Source: Saccharospirillum impatiens DSM 12546 (GTDB lineage Bacteria > Pseudomonadota > Gammaproteobacteria > Pseudomonadales > Natronospirillaceae). From it: a stretch of 38,568 bases of DNA. The position numbers were made by a program, and so were the translations under genes. This document shows positions 25,490 to 35,300 of this stretch, one piece after another; the stretch's first letter is position 1; each line of letters starts with the position of its first letter. The stretch spans positions 1 through 38,568 of the forward strand of contig NZ_AUIH01000038.1 of NCBI RefSeq assembly GCF_000423605.1, written 5' to 3'. The notes below the pieces were generated by a model, which did not search any database, was not told where the DNA came from, and was given only the letters and a program-made list of their open reading frames with translations.

Positions 25490-27184
25490 TCAAAAAGGGG
25501 ATAGTGCCTCGGCATTGTGCATGAGCTGAAGCAATTCCTGACGGTAGCCAAAGGCATCCTCACCGATGGCGGCTAGCGCCAGCTCACGCGCCTCGCGCAC
25601 CGACCAGTCGTTGACATAGTAACTGCCCCGCAACAACTCGCCAAATCCGGCCACGGCTGCCGCAAACTGCATGGCTTCATCCATGGTCTGAACCGCCGAA
25701 CCGGCCTCAACAGGTTGGGTCATCAAACGGCTACTGTCCTGATCCGGCAATTTGTAGCGCAGCTTAACGAAGGCCATTTCTGATGCGGGGGTGTCTGTAC
25801 CCTGGCTTTGCTGATACCGCAGCGGGTCGTTGAACCGGAAATCGCTTTGCGCAGGCACCACTTCATACAGCGCCGTCACAGAATGCCCGGCACCTACATC
25901 GCCCGCATCGACCCGGTCGTTATTGAAATCTTCCCGGCGCAACTGCCGGTTGTCGTACCCAATCAACCGATATTCCGCGACCTGATCGGGGTTGAACTCG
26001 ACTTGTATTTTCACGTCTTTAGCGATGGTATGCAGAGTACCAGTTAGATCTTCGGCAAACACTTTGCGCGCTTCGCTGAACTGATCAATGTAATACGCCG
26101 TGCCATTGCCGAGGTTGGTCAGTTCTTCCATCAGCTGATCGTTATAATTACCGGTGCCAAACCCGAGGGCGCTGAAAAACACACCGCTCTCCCGCTTAGT
26201 CTCGATCAACGCTTTCAGGTCATCGAGGTTCGTCACCCCCACATTGAAGTCACCGTCGGTGCCGAGTATTACCCGGTTAATGCCACCATCCCGAAAATGT
26301 TCCTCTGCAACCTGATAGGCCAGTTGAATGCCCGCACTACCATGGGTGCTGCCCCCTGCCTGCAACTGGTTCAATGCCTGTTGAATCCGGGCACGGTCAT
26401 CACCGCCCGTAGGCTCAAGCACAACCCCCGAGGCCCCGGCGTACACAACAATGGCGACTTTATCTTCGGGCCTTAACCGATCGACCAGCAAACCAAAGGC
26501 GCGCTGCAGCAGGGGCAGTTTATCGGCCTGATTCATCGAACCGGAAACATCCAGCAAGAATACCAGGTTCATGGAGGGCAACGCCTCTGGCTCGACTTCA
26601 TACCCCTGAACCCCAATTCGCAGCAGTTGAGTGTTTTCGTTCCAGGGAGTAGGTGCCAGCTGGGTATTAATGGCAAACGGGTGCTCGCTGTTACCCGGCC
26701 CTGCATAGTGATAATCAAAATAGTTGAGCAGTTCTTCTACCCGAATGCTGTCTTCCGGGGGCATCACACCCTGCCCCAGAAAGCGCCGCATGTTGCTGTA
26801 ACTGGCGGTATCGACATCAATACTGAAGGTAGACACCGGCGTTTCGGCTACCCGATGAATCGGGTTTACCTCAGCCGCCTCGTAACGTTCACGATCAGGC
26901 TCCGAATAAACCGGCGACTCCGGGCTGGGCACTGGGTAGAGCATACTCGCCATACTGTCAGACCGAGCAGCTGGCTGAGCCAGATCGCCCAGAGTTGCGG
27001 CATACTCTTGCCCCGAAGCCGATTTTTCTGCCTCCCCAGCGGCGTCCGTTTGTAATACAGGCCGAACTTCCGTGGTTGGTGCGTCAGGCTGACCCTGATC
27101 GGATTCAAGCATCATGGGTTCCTGACTGGAGCAGGCGGCGAGTACGGCGGTTGTCAGCCAGAGGCTGTGAATACGGTTGGACAT
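25490..27184 (-). CDS. VWA-domain lipoprotein (YfbK-like)
   Basis: 564 residues starting at ATG 27184 behind AGGGG. The lipobox is LAAC, with Cys18 as the lipidation site. After a low-complexity linker a von Willebrand-associated N-terminal domain appears (VSTFSIDVDTASYSNMRRFL, then EELLNYFDYHY). The VWA domain (about 200-385) has a full MIDAS, DVSGSMNQ near residue 211 and further TDGDFNVG. The C-terminal DUF3520-like domain follows. Homologues (E. coli YfbK) have no settled function. The first position ahead of a sigma/anti-sigma pair suggests a surface sensor or stress-linked protein. Confidence 0.9.
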   Translation of the reverse strand: MSNRIHSLWLTTAVLAACSSQEPMMLESDQGQPDAPTTEVRPVLQTDAAGEAEKSASGQEYAATLGDLAQPAARSDSMASMLYPVPSPESPVYSEPDRERYEAAEVNPIHRVAETPVSTFSIDVDTASYSNMRRFLGQGVMPPEDSIRVEELLNYFDYHYAGPGNSEHPFAINTQLAPTPWNENTQLLRIGVQGYEVEPEALPSMNLVFLLDVSGSMNQADKLPLLQRAFGLLVDRLRPEDKVAIVVYAGASGVVLEPTGGDDRARIQQALNQLQAGGSTHGSAGIQLAYQVAEEHFRDGGINRVILGTDGDFNVGVTNLDDLKALIETKRESGVFFSALGFGTGNYNDQLMEELTNLGNGTAYYIDQFSEARKVFAEDLTGTLHTIAKDVKIQVEFNPDQVAEYRLIGYDNRQLRREDFNNDRVDAGDVGAGHSVTALYEVVPAQSDFRFNDPLRYQQSQGTDTPASEMAFVKLRYKLPDQDSSRLMTQPVEAGSAVQTMDEAMQFAAAVAGFGELLRGSYYVNDWSVREARELALAAIGEDAFGYRQELLQLMHNAEALSPF

Positions 27185-27202
27185 GCGATATCCCCTTTTT
27201 CT

Positions 27203-27217
27203 TAACGGCCGCCGTTA
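27203..27217. promoter_or_regulatory. Short palindrome upstream of the VWA/sigma operon
   Basis: TAACGGC-C-GCCGTTA at 27203-27217 is a 7-base perfect dyad around one base, 19 bases before the VWA start codon. It could be an operator or a small mRNA hairpin near the ribosome site. The rest of the 297-base gap up to 27481 shows nothing else I can support. Confidence 0.3.
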
Positions 27218-27481
27218 TGGCGGTTTCAGGGGTTAAACGCTTGGGATGGAGGAAAGGGGTAAAAAATACGGAAATACTGCAAGCACTCTGAACGACGGGT
27301 ATTCATTGGAAAAGCGCTGTCGGCTATGGTCAGGGGTTAACTTCAACTCGCTAAACTGAGCCACTATCGGTCGATACTTACATTAGCAGTCTTCTCCGGA
27401 AAACCGTTTAGGACTACACTGCCTCTACAAGTCAGCATGTGCACCGAGCAGAGCGTCGGAGTTGATTGAAGAAACCCCCAA

Positions 27482-28159
27482 ATGCAGATAAAGAAATACC
27501 TACATACGCTATTATTGCTTTCAAGCACACCCGTACCCGGCCTAACGCAAGTGTTCTTAAGCAACAAGAAGCTGGGAGTCATAGCGTGTGGCCTACCAGC
27601 GCTCGCAATCTTGGTGGGCAATAGATTCAACGTCTTACTTGATAGGCACAGCGCCATAGCCTTTTTAATTGGTTTTTCTGCTTTATGGCTCTGTCTGACA
27701 CTCACATCCCTTTTACAAGTTTTCGTCGAGTTAATTAAGTCATCAAAGCAGCAGAATCTGGCCTGGCCACGCAATAAGTGGACTCTGGTTGGTATTCCCT
27801 GTTTTTGGGTCGTAGTGCTGCTTTGGCTAGTGTTCAACCCAGCCCTACTGCTCGGTGCGGATTTCTATAAAATACAGGGCCAGTCTATGTGGCCAACGTT
27901 GCAGCAGGGGGATTGGGTGATCGTTGATCCAAGCGTGCATGAAGCACCCGAAATGGGCAGTATCGTCATCGCCAAAACAGGCACGATGAATTACTTTCTT
28001 ATTAAACGGGTATCGCCACTCCCTGACGGTTACCCTTCGACAACCAGCTCGGTTTGGCTACTGGGTGATAACCCCGACTACAGTTCTGACAGCCGTTCCT
28101 TTGGCAGCGTACCTATTGCGGCGATACAAGGCACAGTTGCCTGGGTTTGGGCGCCTTAA
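27482..28159 (+). CDS. Multi-pass S26-family signal peptidase
   Basis: 225 residues with three or four hydrophobic segments in the first 125. The peptidase domain has the catalytic serine in IQGQSMWPTLQQGDWV (Ser135), the general-base lysine in YFLIKRV (Lys175), and the conserved box LLGDNPDYSSDSRSFG (about 193-208). These are the type I signal peptidase boxes B, D and E. The N-terminal membrane region is longer than in LepB, as in accessory S26 enzymes linked to special secretion. It converges tail to tail (3 bases apart) with the giant-protein operon. A dedicated role in processing those exported proteins is possible but unproven. The AT content is higher than that of the housekeeping genes. 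Confidence 0.85.
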   Translation: MQIKKYLHTLLLLSSTPVPGLTQVFLSNKKLGVIACGLPALAILVGNRFNVLLDRHSAIAFLIGFSALWLCLTLTSLLQVFVELIKSSKQQNLAWPRNKWTLVGIPCFWVVVLLWLVFNPALLLGADFYKIQGQSMWPTLQQGDWVIVDPSVHEAPEMGSIVIAKTGTMNYFLIKRVSPLPDGYPSTTSSVWLLGDNPDYSSDSRSFGSVPIAAIQGTVAWVWAP

Positions 28160-28162
28160 CTC

Positions 28163-28501
28163 TTAAACCCAGTTTCCCTCTAGCTCAACATCCTTTACAC
28201 CGCAGGCGAGTAACCACACTTGTAGATCAGGCAGAATTTGCTCCAAGGCGTAACTGCCCATGAAATTCAATGTCAGCTTGCCTTGCTCTAGGGTATAGCT
28301 TTCCAGGTTGATGCTGTCGTAGGCAGCCTCAAACTTATCGAGCACTTTTTCCAGAGTGGATTCAGCCGCTGGAAAGGTGTCTTCGCCATAGGTCTCCAGC
28401 GCTGCGCCAGTTTTACCGGCGACCATCAAATCAAACAGACCATTAAATTCGGCCATTTTATCAGGCTCAACCTTACCTTTGATCGTTACATAAATCTCCA
28501 T
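28163..28501 (-). CDS. Small acidic protein, second candidate immunity gene
   Basis: 112 residues from ATG 28501, acidic and without a signal peptide. The mixed alpha/beta pattern (MEIYVTIKGKVEPDKMAEF, later LEQGKLTLNFMGSYALE) suggests a ferredoxin-like fold. The start codon overlaps the stop of the preceding gene by one base, so translation is coupled. It lies last in the operon after the giant exported protein. I recognise no family. Immunity or a regulatory partner is inferred from position only. Confidence 0.6.
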   Translation of the reverse strand: MEIYVTIKGKVEPDKMAEFNGLFDLMVAGKTGAALETYGEDTFPAAESTLEKVLDKFEAAYDSINLESYTLEQGKLTLNFMGSYALEQILPDLQVWLLACGVKDVELEGNWV

Positions 28502-29301
28502 CAACTATGCTCCCGTTTCACATCTTCCCAGATGGCTTTAACTATCGGATCAAACCGCAATGTTTCCATGTTTTGTTTAAACTCTCGAATGAAGTTATCT
28601 ATGGGATATTTAAACTCTGGTAAAGCACTGTCGTGACTCCTAAAGCACAACTTCATCAAGTTCTGTAGGTTTTTATCCAAGTATTTGATACTACTAATAT
28701 CCTCAGGAGTTATCTCCTCAATCGCCGAAAGCAAATATCCAGGCCTATATATATACTTTGGTGAAGATCCCGCCAATCCATCTAAAATATTTTCGACTCT
28801 AACTGAGTAATGCATTACAACTACATCAATATGCAACTCACCCTCTAGAAAACTTTGCTGTCGCTTTGCAAACACAGGCGACTTGATTATTGTCTGATAC
28901 CTCTCTGGCAAGAAGTGATCCCATAATGCAAGCTCCTCCTCCAGGGTCCAGCCCCGATTCGTTAGGCTCGCCAAAACCTTATTTTCTAGCAGCTGCTTCA
29001 TCTCTAAATTCAATCGGTCATAGCCGCCAAAAGTATAGATAACGTAATCCCAGCCTTCAGGCTTACGTAATGGAAAGGTATCAATTCGGCTACCTAAAAA
29101 ACCCGGGCTACCCCTTCCATGGTCTTTAGGTGATTCTAGCTCCCCTGTGAAAAAATACTTTTCAAGGACTTTAAGTTTACTTTTCCTCACTCCATCGTAC
29201 TGGAATTCACAATACTGCTGCCACAATGCTTCCCGCCGTTTCTGCCACCAAAGGTCTTCAGTGAAGCTCATATCCGGTTTTTCTATCTCTCTCACAGTCA
29301 T
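28501..29301 (-). CDS. Cytosolic protein next to the giant exported protein, candidate immunity gene
   Basis: 266 residues, with no signal peptide or membrane helix, rich in Trp, Tyr and charged residues. Its ATG overlaps the stop of the giant gene by four bases (ATGA), so the two are translationally coupled. The codon and base composition is clearly more AT-rich than in the N-terminal half of the giant gene. The arrangement, a large exported protein with a nuclease-like tip followed by a small cytosolic gene, is that of polymorphic toxin/immunity pairs. I recognise no family, and no nuclease or kinase motif is visible. Confidence 0.65.
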   Translation of the reverse strand: MTVREIEKPDMSFTEDLWWQKRREALWQQYCEFQYDGVRKSKLKVLEKYFFTGELESPKDHGRGSPGFLGSRIDTFPLRKPEGWDYVIYTFGGYDRLNLEMKQLLENKVLASLTNRGWTLEEELALWDHFLPERYQTIIKSPVFAKRQQSFLEGELHIDVVVMHYSVRVENILDGLAGSSPKYIYRPGYLLSAIEEITPEDISSIKYLDKNLQNLMKLCFRSHDSALPEFKYPIDNFIREFKQNMETLRFDPIVKAIWEDVKREHS

Positions 29302-32300
29302 TCAATTATCTCCTCTGGAATTAGGTCAATGGCGTCTGTAGCCGCATCAAACCCCATATCAGCGAGACTGAGCAGCAAGTCTTTTAGGCCTGCGTACTGA
29401 ATGTGACTGCTCATTGAAATATACCCCGCCATGTTCGCCTGATATACCTTCTCATATTTCTGACTCTCACCATTCTTTATCGGCTTTTGCGACATTGCAT
29501 CCAAAATAGTGTGCTCGGTACCCTCTGAGCCCAAGCGGACGTTTTGAGAATCCTTGGTTCTTTGTTTGGTCTTATTCTTGGGTACGTTAAACTTCTGAAA
29601 TAGCCACAGAAAATCTGAACTAACAGTTACAGTTGCGATTTCATTTTCATCGTCATTGAACCGAGCATGCCCAACCTGAGCTGCCGCCCTATCCAATGAA
29701 AACTGCCGGTGCAGGCTTTGCCAGTCTTTCACGCCAGTATTATAGTTCCATGAGTCCGCCTTACGATTTATGAAACTGGCTGGCCAATACCGTTCATTAC
29801 CACTATTGCCCTTTGAAGAATAAGACTTCAACTCAACCCAACTTTCGCTATCGCCGTCCCCTAGAACAATATCAACATAACGTTCGTAGGTGTTCTGTAT
29901 TCTCTTTGAAAATTCAGTATCACTCTTATCAACTACTATTCGCCCACCGTTCGCAGCAACTTCATCTTTATACAACCAAATCTTCCGATGCCCCTCGATT
30001 TCTTTAATCGCTGGCCCCCCTGCACGATGCAATGCTTGGTATTTGGCTATTTGACTCAAGTGAAACAACGCCCCATGGCCACCGCCGACAAAATTGTTGG
30101 ACAAGACGCTGTCTTCTTTGTTGATGTCCTCATCGGTTAAATAGGTATTGGTTGCATCGCCCAATAACTTACCAAACAGAATATAGACCTGAGCACGGTT
30201 CCGACCACCCCTTAGCCCTTTGCTATCGCATTCCAGTGTCGTGAGCATCTCACTATAGGCACTGTCATCCAGGGTTTCATCCGTTCCTTGCCCTAAGTCT
30301 GGCGGGGTGTAGCCATCGTTCCCACCATCGTCCTGATAATCGTCATAGGCGTCCAAAAGCTTCCCACAACTCATTTCCCAGCCAATATAAGCCGTTATCG
30401 CTAGGGTCCCAATCGGGCTAATGCGGGCGTTGGTTTTACCTCTTATAAACGGCCGGATGTTTCGGACACCCCCTTTGGCAGAAACTGTTGCTAGGCTGCC
30501 CAGCATTTCGGGGCTGTGTACATACTTTCTCAAGGCTGCGCCATCGATATGTTTGACTTCCTCGACCATGGTCGCTAATTGCCTGGGAAGATTTAGAATT
30601 TTCTGCCCATCTAGCTTACGTCCCATTTGTATGAGTGCATTCTTGATAGCCGTCGAGGCTACTCTGGGCGACACTCTGGGTGCCGCGTAGGCTGTTCTCG
30701 CGACACTCATGAAAGCTGGGCTGGTTAGCGCGGCAAAGGCATCCACTTCCGGCGTTTCGTCACCCTCCCAGGCTTCACCTGGCAACCCGAGCCAGTCGAC
30801 CCAGGCCAGGAGGTCATCGGGGCTGGAGACGCTTGACCAGATCAGTTCCAAGCCTTCGCGCGCCTCTTCATCCGAATACAGGTCAACCGCGATCACCATA
30901 AACGGCAGCAGGTTCCACAGAGTATCGAAGTCTCCCTGCTTAGCTTTGCTCATGACTCGGCCCAACATGCCGGCAAAATGTTTGCTGAATTTGGGGTTTG
31001 TTCTGGCTATTCCCCTCATCATCACTTGCATGGGCTTGGTGACGAGTTTCAGTGGTTTCGCAGGCGGGAATATTGTGAGTACATCCACTGCGGCGATGGT
31101 GAACTCCATGGCATCGAACTCCTCCGGGTCCGTTGCCAATAAGGCCAATTGTTCGAACACAATGGCAGCACTTTCGAGCGGGATCAGGAAATTGATCGCA
31201 TCCCACAGGAAGCCCAACCCAAAGGCAGCATGGGCGGTCTTCGACCAGGGGTAAGTGGGGCCAAAGGGATCAAACGCTGAGTATTTGCTGAGGGTTATTA
31301 ACTCAGCCAATTGCTCTTCGGTCGGTGACTGGCCGTTGAATGCCAATTCAATCGGCGGGGCCTCTTCTGCCAGATGTGTTGCGTAGAAGCCAGCCATATC
31401 GGTGAACAGGGATGTGGAGACGAGAGATACATACTGTCGTGTCTCTCCGGTAGTTATGGCTATTCGCTGGGTATCCAGCTCGGAGGCACCGGGACGCATC
31501 AGGCCTTGGCTTTTCAGCAGAACTGACTGTGCGCCACTGTCTTCAAAAGACACCGACGCAACCTCACCCGTACCATTCAGGGTAATCAGCGGTTGGCTGT
31601 CAGGGTTATAGAATTTCAGACCATTTATACGCCCTATCAGTCCTTTACCCAGAATAAGATCATGCGGTAAGGCACTGTCACGCTTTAACAGTGGGTCATT
31701 ATACTGGGTCCATTGATAGTCAATGGTTGATGGCAGGGGCGATTCGTAGCTGTTGTCATCGACCCACAGGGTTAACTGGTTGCTGTCGGTCGTCACGGCA
31801 ATACGATGCCATGCTTCGAGTTCCAATGGTGCGGACACCACTTCAGCCGTGTCCGTACTCGTCCGCACGCTGAGTTTAATGGCACCTTCAGGCGTTACTG
31901 TGAGAGTCTGCCCCCCTTGCCCAAGGTTAATAATCTCAGCGGGAGTATCACCTGCGTCGGGGTTTGTTGGGTCGTCTTGTGTCAGGCGCTGGCTTCTGGA
32001 CAGCAAATCGTCCAGCTTGAGTTCAGCGGTCCAGGCAATGCCTGTAAAGCCCCCAATGCTCTCCAGATTGTCGCCATACATCAGTGCTGGAACATCCGGG
32101 TTGTACAGCCACTGCATGCTGTGGCCCTGGCCGATCATAGCATCGTTGACACGCCGAACGCCCTGCGCCAATAGGCCATTCTGCCCTGCTTGGTTCTGAA
32201 CCAGTCCCTGGTCGAGGTCGTTCATCATGTAGGCGGCGAGTAATGCCCTGTTAGGGGCGTAAACATCGCCCAGACTTAGATTTACGGCGTCACCCGGGCT

Positions 32301-35300
32301 GCCGGTTACGGTGACCGTGCCTTCAATACGATAGGGAATTTCAGCTACTGAGTCGTCGTAGCGGGCATAGCTGATGATTCCGGTCTCAGCTTGGTCACCG
32401 ACTAGTGTTAGAGCATTGGCTTGTAAATTGCCCAGGTTATTGTCAGGGTCCGTTACCGAATAGTAGGTCTTGGTGTAACTGCTCATTCCCACCATGGCTG
32501 TCAGCTCGCCATCACGGACGCCTTTAGGGGCTGTAATGCTCGTTTTCGCCACCCCCTGGCCGTCGGTTGTGATGACGCTGCTGCCAACATAGGCAAAAGT
32601 GCTCTTCAACACGACATCGACATTGGCCACTGCATTGCCTTCGTGGTCGGTTACCCTGGCAGTTACCGTCCCCGTCTGGCCTACATCCAAAGCTTGTGGA
32701 TAATCCAGTTCAATATTCAAGGGGTTAACCTGAACGGCCACCTCTCTGCTGGCGTCAGCCGATTTAATGGTTACCGAGGCGGGCCCTTCGAAAGGGCCGC
32801 CAACAATCGAGAACCGCATCGTGCCATCGCTGGTTTCCAGTTCTGCATCGGCCAGTTCCACACTGCTGTGGGTGAACACATCGACGGGCGTGCCGTCTTG
32901 TACCAGGTTTCCGTTTTTGTCTCGAACGGTGACGAAAAAATCTTGCGTCAAAGACGTCTCGGTGGCCAAGCTTCCGGATGTGCTATAGCTTATGGTGTGT
33001 GGCTCTCCCGGAATCACTTCGATGGTGGGCAGGGCTATGGGCGCCATGTCGGTACCCATCATGTCTATCTCAATCTTGGCGGTTGAACCGGCCGTGGTGG
33101 GCATGACGATACGGTTCAGAAACAGGCCATTGCTGTCGTTGAACTGAACGACTTCATCCATAGCCCCGTCACCCGAAATCAGCCAACGCAGGTTAACCGG
33201 TTCCTTGACATCGGGGTTGCGACTGGAATACCCCACCAGACGGGCTTTCCAATCGAACTCTGGTTCGTCGGCAGAGACGTACAGCGTCTCGTGAGGTTCA
33301 GCCACAATCCCCGTCACCAGGGGTTCAACCACCATGTATTCAAACGCATATTGCCAGAGTAGGTTGCCTGCATCGCTGTTCATATACAGACTGGCCGTCA
33401 GAAAGTCTTCAGGCTCAATCAGTGCAAGGCTGCTCAGGTCGTTAAAAGCGAGGGTGCCGTTCTCTGAAAGGGATACTTCCAGCTCGTTCTCACCCAGGTT
33501 GAATACCAGTTGTTTTTTTCCATCCAAAGACGGCAATAAACTTAAATCGGAGTAACCCAAGTCGTATAGAACGGAGACTGCTTCGTCCAAAGATGACAAG
33601 GTCGGTGTGGAGTCCTGATAGATATCTGTCGTAGTGTCGCTTTGCTCATCCTGGGTAGTGCGCCTGAATTCATCTATAACCAGATCAAATACGCTGTACT
33701 GATATTCGGGACGATAGACCCAATCGTGAAGTGGCGCTGGTTTCGGCAGATTCTCTATCGCATCGAATTCCTCTTCTGCTGCAAGGCGTGCTCGCTCCGC
33801 GAGGTAAGCTTGATATTGAAGGGTGTTGGCCGACTCATTGTACAAAGGTACTTTAATCGGAACAAAGCGCTCCGGGCGATAATTATTCTCAGCAGTCCCT
33901 TCAAAACTCACGTCACCAATGCGGTTCTGTCCACCCAACGCAAAGTCGGTGTAATCGTTGAACGGTATCCCGTTAACCTGCACGTAATAATGCAGGTTAT
34001 TGTCACTGGCACTTGGCAAGCGCAGCAGCTCAGAGTGCTTGCCCGGCTGAACATTGAACCGGGCCTGGCCCGCCTGGCTGGCGTCACTTAGGGTGTTCTC
34101 GCCCGATACGTAGGCCAGGCGACCGGTGTAGCCATAGTCGGTCAGGGCATCTGGCAGGGCGCTGCCATCCTGGTCGAGCCATTCAACGAATATTTGAATG
34201 AAGGTGTCGTCGCCTTCGCCGGCGCCTTCGTGGCTGATCAGGTAGTCGCGTTGTTCGTCTTTGGTGAGGCCCGCTTCAATGTTGTAGCGCCGTTCGGCCC
34301 AGATTTTCAGGTTGGGGGCCAACAGTTCGATGTCGGGTACCTTGGTGTCGAGCAGGCCGTCGCTGAGTTGGTCTTCACCCACTACGATCTCTGAGTGGCC
34401 GAGGTAGCCGGTCACCCGGTTAATGGCCCAGACTTCCAGCGTCTCGCCAGCACGTACCTGGTCGGCGGTGCGGTGTTCGTATAGTTCCGGGGCCATGTTG
34501 CCTTTGGCTTGCCAATCGCTGAAGCCACCTTCTTCGCGCATGGCGGCGAAGGTTCCGTATTGGTAGGAGAGGTCCTGAACGCCGCGCATGACCATGCCAA
34601 AGTCGACGCGAAGTTCGCCTTCCACCAGGTTGAGGTCGTTGTCCGCCAGGCCATCCGGGCCGGCGGGTTCGTAGGCGTCTTCGTCATCTTTCAGGCCCTG
34701 GCGCTGGGCGATCAGTTGGCCGGTGGCCTGGCGGATAATGAACAGGTCGGTGTCTTTGAGGTGCTCGGGGGCCAGTTGTGAGACCAGGGCTTTATCGCCC
34801 GTTTCGCGTTCCAGGTCGATCACCCGCAGCAGGTTCGGTTGGCACAGGTCGGCAGTGAAGTCGTCGCTGCAGCCTTCGCCTTCGGGGTCGTTGGGTGCGG
34901 TAGAAAGATACACCCCTTGTACGGTGGCTACCTGGCAGTCTGCTTCCTGCACGAAGTGGCCTTCGGCATTCTGTACACCGCAGTAAGTAGTGTCTGGCGT
35001 GCCGTCCAAATCAAAGTCGTAGTAATCGGCATTGGTTTGGGTAAAGGCGTCTGGGGTGTCCAGGTCGTACACCGGGGCGGTGCCTGGGGCTGCCAGTTCG
35101 ACGCCGGGCAGGCGGATAGAGCCGGTTAAAATGTTGACGTCGATCGGGAAGTCGAGCGCGATCGGTGGGTTGGTGCCCGGCTGGAAGTTGTAGGTGGCCA
35201 TGCCGTTACAGATGAACGGGAAGGTACGAGTAATGTGGTACCAGTATTGGCCGCTGATGTCCGGGTTAAAAGCACGGTAGGGAACCTGGCCCGAAACGGC

